64,000 nucleotides of DNA from Triangularia verruculosa (Eukaryota > Ascomycota > Sordariomycetes > Sordariales > Podosporaceae): positions 28,399 through 92,398 of the forward strand of contig MU864010.1 in assembly GCA_033296885.1 (NCBI GenBank), read 5' to 3'. Positions 63,823-64,000 of this stretch are shown here, in pieces; the stretch's first letter is position 1; every line of letters begins with the position of its first letter. Position numbers and translations under genes: made by a program. The notes beneath the pieces are model-generated. The model did no database searches and had not been told where the DNA came from. It saw only the letters and a list, made by a program, of their open reading frames with translations.

Positions 63823-64000
63823 TGTTGAAATAGGTGCTATTAAGGCCTGTAAATATAGGCTCAAATAGCTATCGGCGCAGTACACTGAGAGCGAAGAAGA
63901 CTTTAACTGCAGCATTCGACAGTTGCCGGGGCACTGAAGGAAGGTGGATTACAGGGGCGGCGCCCTGTAATATATAGAAGAGAATCACTGTAACATAGGC
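63823..64000 (+). mobile_element. Candidate LTR edge, cut by the window end
   Basis: Normal composition resumes at TGTTGAAATAGG, a TG start like that of Copia/Gypsy LTRs. GGCGCCCTGTAATATATAGAAG at the end of the window is LTR-like in style. No CA end, target duplication or primer-binding site is in view, so the call is tentative. Confidence 0.3.

Noticed and set aside
1..64000. Secondary-metabolite cluster or CRISPR array
   Set aside because: No NRPS, PKS, terpene synthase or clustered tailoring genes are present around the siderophore acyltransferase, and no spaced direct repeats of CRISPR type are seen. The sequence is eukaryotic.

Overview
The window is nuclear DNA from a filamentous ascomycete, most likely a Sordariomycete. 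Genes carry short (about 50-85 nt) GT..AG introns, many with recognisable branch sites. The protein set is typical of Pezizomycotina: HET-domain proteins, a CVNH lectin, a siderophore acyltransferase, Zn2Cys6 and C2H2 regulators, and fungal MCU, RTT106, VFA1, YVH1 and KHA1. Gene space is moderately GC-rich. The last kilobase drops abruptly into very A/T-rich sequence of the kind repeat-induced point mutation (RIP) produces, next to a possible LTR edge. I assembled all exon joins by hand from reading frame and splice consensus.

Layout, left. 0.1-1.8 kb: NtaA/SnaA-type flavin monooxygenase. 2.4-2.9 kb: GNAT acetyltransferase. 3.2-5.4 kb: two unknown genes that appear to be diverged tandem paralogues with a conserved intron. 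5.9-6.8 kb: an unknown protein. 7.1-7.6 kb (-): CVNH lectin with a 5-nt last coding exon. 8.6-9.0 kb (-): small secreted six-cysteine protein. 10.4-12.8 kb: secreted pepsin-like aspartic protease with a Trp/Thr/Asp-rich tail. 13.2-14.8 kb: histone chaperone RTT106. 15.0-15.7 kb: VFA1. An empty stretch of about 2.8 kb follows.

Layout, middle. 18.5-19.6 kb (-): YVH1 phosphatase. 20.8-22.9 kb (-): C2H2 zinc-finger protein, followed by about 4.2 kb without a supportable gene but with short tandem repeats. 27.1-29.0 kb (-): Zn2Cys6 regulator, divergent from 29.5-31.0 kb (+) mitochondrial calcium uniporter. 31.5-33.1 kb: hydroxyornithine acyltransferase (SidL/SidF family). 33.4-35.8 kb: very acidic 2EXR/F-box-like protein. 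36.1-38.8 kb (-): KHA1-type K+/H+ antiporter, divergent from 39.6-42.2 kb (+) HET-domain protein with an inserted transmembrane hairpin. 42.7-44.6 kb (-): CNT nucleoside transporter.

Layout, right. 47.2-48.0 kb: low-confidence basic protein. 48.3-49.8 kb (-): polynucleotide kinase/3'-phosphatase. 51.9-53.7 kb: MFS sugar transporter. 54.3-55.1 kb (+) and 55.2-55.9 kb (-): convergent unknown genes. 56.8-58.0 kb (-): short-chain dehydrogenase. 58.4-60.6 kb (-): second HET-domain protein, divergent from 61.1-61.7 kb (+) hemerythrin-like protein. 63.1-63.8 kb: A/T-rich block, then a candidate LTR running off the window.

Most genes are unrelated housekeeping or accessory functions and I see no biosynthetic cluster. 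The observations most worth following are the tandem paralogue pair, the transmembrane hairpin inside a HET protein, the hemerythrin with an altered metal-ligand position, the CVNH micro-exon, the protease tail, and recurrent palindromic CRE and telomere-like motifs in intergenic DNA.
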